Assembly: GCA_910579165.1 (NCBI GenBank)
Contig: CAJTTF010000001.1
Location: forward strand, 1 to 64,000
Source: an uncultured Atopobiaceae bacterium
GTDB taxonomy: Bacteria; Actinomycetota; Coriobacteriia; Coriobacteriales; Atopobiaceae
Reading direction: 5' to 3'
Length of the DNA: 64,000 nucleotides
Below are positions 61,542 through 64,000 of the stretch, piece after piece. The first letter of the stretch is position 1; every line of letters starts with the position of its first letter. The notes under the pieces were generated by a model, which was given only the letters and a program-made list of their open reading frames with translations, had not been told where the DNA came from and ran no database searches. A program made the translations under genes and the position numbers.

Positions 61542-62639
61542 CTAGCTTTTCATCTGGGCAATACCTACGCCAAAAGCCAGTCCGGCTCCGGCGAATACTC
61601 CATATACCAAACCAGGTACGCCAAAGATATTGGTGTAGAGCGATCCCATTACAAGCATTTCCGGTATAGCGTGCGGCAGCCCAACACCGTACGCTCCAAC
61701 TTGATTGAAGGTATATGCGGGGTTGGCGCAGAACGCTAGAAGCGCGAGGACGCTGAAAATGGCAATCATCAACAAGGGCACCACCTGAAGACAAAACGTG
61801 AGGGGACGGGGCAACGCTATCGGCAGTGCACGTGGCTTGCGGGGGAAGACCAAGAGCAACGCAAGCGCAACCGCAAGAGCGCAGGAAAAGAAGGTAAGAA
61901 ACGGCCCCGTAATGGATGCGTTAATAAAGGCGAGCGCCGTAAAGCTTCTGTCTGTAGTAGCCCGGGCGGGAATCCATGCATCCAATAGGATAAAGACCAA
62001 GCAGGTCCATGCTAAACCGCCAAGAGCAATGAGCACGCGCAAGCGACGCGGATGACGACGGATCCGTTCGTTTTGCTCGGAATCGTCTCCCACAGGCATT
62101 GCAAAACCAAATGCAGCACCCATAAGAAGCAGAATAGGCCATCGGATAAAAACCATCCCACGGCACATCCCATAGAAATATTGGCTCCCAAGAGCTGTTC
62201 CCAACAGTGCCATGACGCACAAGACCGCAATTGCCAAGAAACCAGCCCCGCTTATGCCTGCGCACATATAGCGCAGCCAGCGCTTGAGATGCAGGCGTGT
62301 GAAGGAGAGCACCAGAAGTGCCAAGCACGCACCCAGACAAAACAAGAGGAGCAAGAAGGCCGTAAGCGTCCAGGGATTATGCGCAATAACAGGCATGAGA
62401 TCCATGTTTTGAACCGTTCGGCCAAAGGGTTCGGTCGTGGTAATGAGGATTATGAGGGAGATGATGATGGCCGCCACAAGACCTATGCCTACCACCACAA
62501 TGGGCCGGGCATACTGATGTGAGAGCTCAACTTTGAGTTTGTGCGAAAGGTGCTGCCGAGAAGACTTTGTCAGGTGTCGCGATCGCTCTTCTTCGCGCTC
62601 GTCTTCTTTGCGAGTTGTATGGCTGGGAGTCTGTTTCAC
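61542..62639 (-). CDS. Polytopic membrane protein of unknown function
   Basis: 365 residues. After a charged, Arg/Glu/Lys-rich N-terminus (1-45) there are about nine or ten hydrophobic segments (first IVVVGIGLVAAIIISLIILI). A central loop is basic (RIRRHPRRLR). No family motif recognised. It converges on talC with a 7-nt gap and diverges from the Tat lipoprotein gene, with 174 bp between them. Confidence 0.75.
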   Translation of the reverse strand: MKQTPSHTTRKEDEREEERSRHLTKSSRQHLSHKLKVELSHQYARPIVVVGIGLVAAIIISLIILITTTEPFGRTVQNMDLMPVIAHNPWTLTAFLLLLFCLGACLALLVLSFTRLHLKRWLRYMCAGISGAGFLAIAVLCVMALLGTALGSQYFYGMCRGMVFIRWPILLLMGAAFGFAMPVGDDSEQNERIRRHPRRLRVLIALGGLAWTCLVFILLDAWIPARATTDRSFTALAFINASITGPFLTFFSCALAVALALLLVFPRKPRALPIALPRPLTFCLQVVPLLMIAIFSVLALLAFCANPAYTFNQVGAYGVGLPHAIPEMLVMGSLYTNIFGVPGLVYGVFAGAGLAFGVGIAQMKS

Positions 62640-62813
62640 CGCGGTTCACTTCCTCGCTGTTTGTTTTTAGTCAAGTTTATATGTTTTTCCAAGAGCTCAA
62701 GCCGGTCGGTGCATCCTTTTTTCTTTACGGTACTTTGGAAATCCACGCGTGCACAAAGCTAAATGCAACAGCATTTTGTATCGCACGCGCCCGCTTGTTA
62801 AAATAAGGCAATC

Positions 62814-64000
62814 ATGCATAACAAAAAAGGACAGATAACTAGAAGATCCCTTCTAAAAGGGGCGGGCGTGCTGGGCGCAGCATCAGTTGTTGCCGCGGGC
62901 ACCCCTGCACTCTTTGGTTGCAGTTCTCAGCAGGGCGATGTTCACCAGCAGCCGCTTTCCGTTTCCAATAACGACATCATTTCAATCATGGATTCCTTTA
63001 CTGAGACGGATCAAAACCCACCTCACATGGCGAATACGGCAAGCTATAATTTGCCAGCCGGCACCATCTTGCTGCCCGCTGAGGGAAGCTGGTGCGCTGC
63101 TCTTATACAGGGAGAAGCGGCGAACCCCCTCATTAAAGCTGGTATCTTCTCTCTGGCTTCAGGAAATTTAGCACCACTTGTAGATAAACCAATTTCTGCG
63201 GGAACTTCTGTGGTCATCCAAGATGCACGCGCTTCTGATGAGGTCTACGGTTGGCTTGAGGTGGACACATCCACAAGTGTTTGGACTCTCTATGGGGCGA
63301 CCCTCACTAACGGGACGCTTACATCTGAGCCAACAAAGCTATTCTCGGCGGATGCACAATGGGAGGCCCCGTCGTTTGTTGCTTCGGGGACAGCGATAAT
63401 CTTCCAAACGCTTCCCACAACCGACGGCTCTCAAGCGAAGGAGCACTCGCGCGCATATTTGTGGAGACCGGGCATGGCTGAGCCAAAAGTGGTGCTCGAA
63501 AGCGCAGGAAGGTTTGCTTGTGCCCCTGGTGTATCAGAAGGACAGGTCATTTTTGTCCCTCGCGCTGAACCCAGTCAAGAAACGCATTATGCACTGAGTG
63601 CCTACGCCCTCAGTGACGACTGCGCAACAAACACAATTACCCTGGTACTGCCTTCTCCCATTAAGCCCTCCGGTGCCACAATGGTGGCTGGACGTCTTGC
63701 CTACACCATTGAAGCCGCTTATTCTTCTTCAGGCGTGTTGGGCAAGCTTGGAACGTTTATGCAGGTTGACCCCGGAAACCAAAACACAACGCAGGGCTTT
63801 TACTATATTAATCGTGAGCCCTATACAGCTCCTGCAGGCACCAGCAACATTCTTGTTTCTAAAAATAGAGCGTCGTATTTGGTATGCATTCTTTCCGAGA
63901 AAACCTTTGGTAATTTGTATGCCATCAATCGCGCGGCTGATTACGGCGAGTATCCGCTGCGCCTGGGATCTACCAATGACTTTGCAACTTATGCCTCGGT
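62814..64000 (+). CDS. Tat-exported lipoprotein of unknown function, C-terminus outside the window
   Basis: About 395 residues seen. Twin-arginine signal TRRSLLKGAGVLGAAS with Arg10-Arg11, then lipobox LFGC with Cys36, so Tat export and lipidation are expected. The rest is rich in beta-strand and Ser/Thr/Ala with repeated Trp/Tyr motifs, compatible with a beta-propeller. Proteins exported folded often bind cofactors, but none is visible here. A TAAGG precedes the ATG. The divergent neighbour is a membrane protein of unknown function; a link is possible. Confidence 0.8.
   Translation, partial: MHNKKGQITRRSLLKGAGVLGAASVVAAGTPALFGCSSQQGDVHQQPLSVSNNDIISIMDSFTETDQNPPHMANTASYNLPAGTILLPAEGSWCAALIQGEAANPLIKAGIFSLASGNLAPLVDKPISAGTSVVIQDARASDEVYGWLEVDTSTSVWTLYGATLTNGTLTSEPTKLFSADAQWEAPSFVASGTAIIFQTLPTTDGSQAKEHSRAYLWRPGMAEPKVVLESAGRFACAPGVSEGQVIFVPRAEPSQETHYALSAYALSDDCATNTITLVLPSPIKPSGATMVAGRLAYTIEAAYSSSGVLGKLGTFMQVDPGNQNTTQGFYYINREPYTAPAGTSNILVSKNRASYLVCILSEKTFGNLYAINRAADYGEYPLRLGSTNDFATYAS

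Noticed and set aside
1..64000. Insertion sequences, prophage or integrated element
   Set aside because: No transposase, integrase or phage gene and no terminal inverted repeats with target duplications were seen.

Overview
The window is a roughly 64 kb piece of a mid-GC actinobacterial chromosome spanning the replication origin. The gene content suggests a Coriobacteriia, Atopobiaceae-like organism (Atopobium, Lancefieldella or Olsenella relatives): the order gyrA-gyrB-dciA-recF-dnaN-dnaA then rpmH-rnpA-yidD-yidC-khpB-rsmG-parA-parB, an anaerobe-type flavodiiron protein, a BspA-like surface protein, an LPXTG thioester adhesin and a class B sortase. The genus is inference from family content; there is no rRNA gene here.

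Layout. 1-2 kb: a partial BspA-like surface protein whose promoter spacer holds a G8 tract. 2.3-12.9 kb: a C69 dipeptidase, a cluster-less MutY-like glycosylase, a HAD phosphatase, a GlfT2-like galactofuranosyltransferase, a CNNM/CorC membrane protein, a double-domain GT2 enzyme and a flavodiiron protein. 13-20.7 kb: phosphofructokinase, a radical SAM protein, an operon of a Lys-rich membrane protein, pyridoxal kinase and sortase B, and an ABC exporter. 20.8-25.8 kb: dnaB and the rpsF-ssb-rpsR-DUF2232-rplI operon. 25.8-29 kb: decayed gene fragments, a small acidic protein, four tRNAs and typA. 29-41 kb (minus strand): a BFN-domain protein, gyrA, gyrB, dciA, recF, dnaN, dnaA and a GHKL-ATPase/winged-helix protein. 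41-47 kb (plus strand): rpmH through parB with a perfect parS. 47-64 kb: rlmN, ddl, dinG, a large M28-like membrane protein, a glutaredoxin-like protein, the LPXTG adhesin, tRNA-Gly, an M29 aminopeptidase, tRNA-Lys, transaldolase, a membrane protein and a partial Tat lipoprotein.

The strand switch at about 41 kb, the AT-rich spacers and the parS site place oriC around dnaA. The nonamer TTTTCAACA recurs there in three clusters, and in a fourth cluster upstream of dnaB. It looks like a variant DnaA box. DnaA's signature helix reads GGRSHAT instead of the usual GGRDHTT, so box and binding residues may have changed together. The gene wedged between dnaA and rpmH, with box clusters on both sides, encodes an unstudied-looking GHKL ATPase with a C-terminal winged helix and is the best candidate for a new origin-associated factor.

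A second genome-wide oddity is that many spacers between same-strand genes hold a private degenerate tandem repeat, with unit lengths of 10, 15, 17, 19, about 40 and about 61 bp. The spacer next to rpsF holds recognisable debris of a DinG-like gene and a BspA-like gene.
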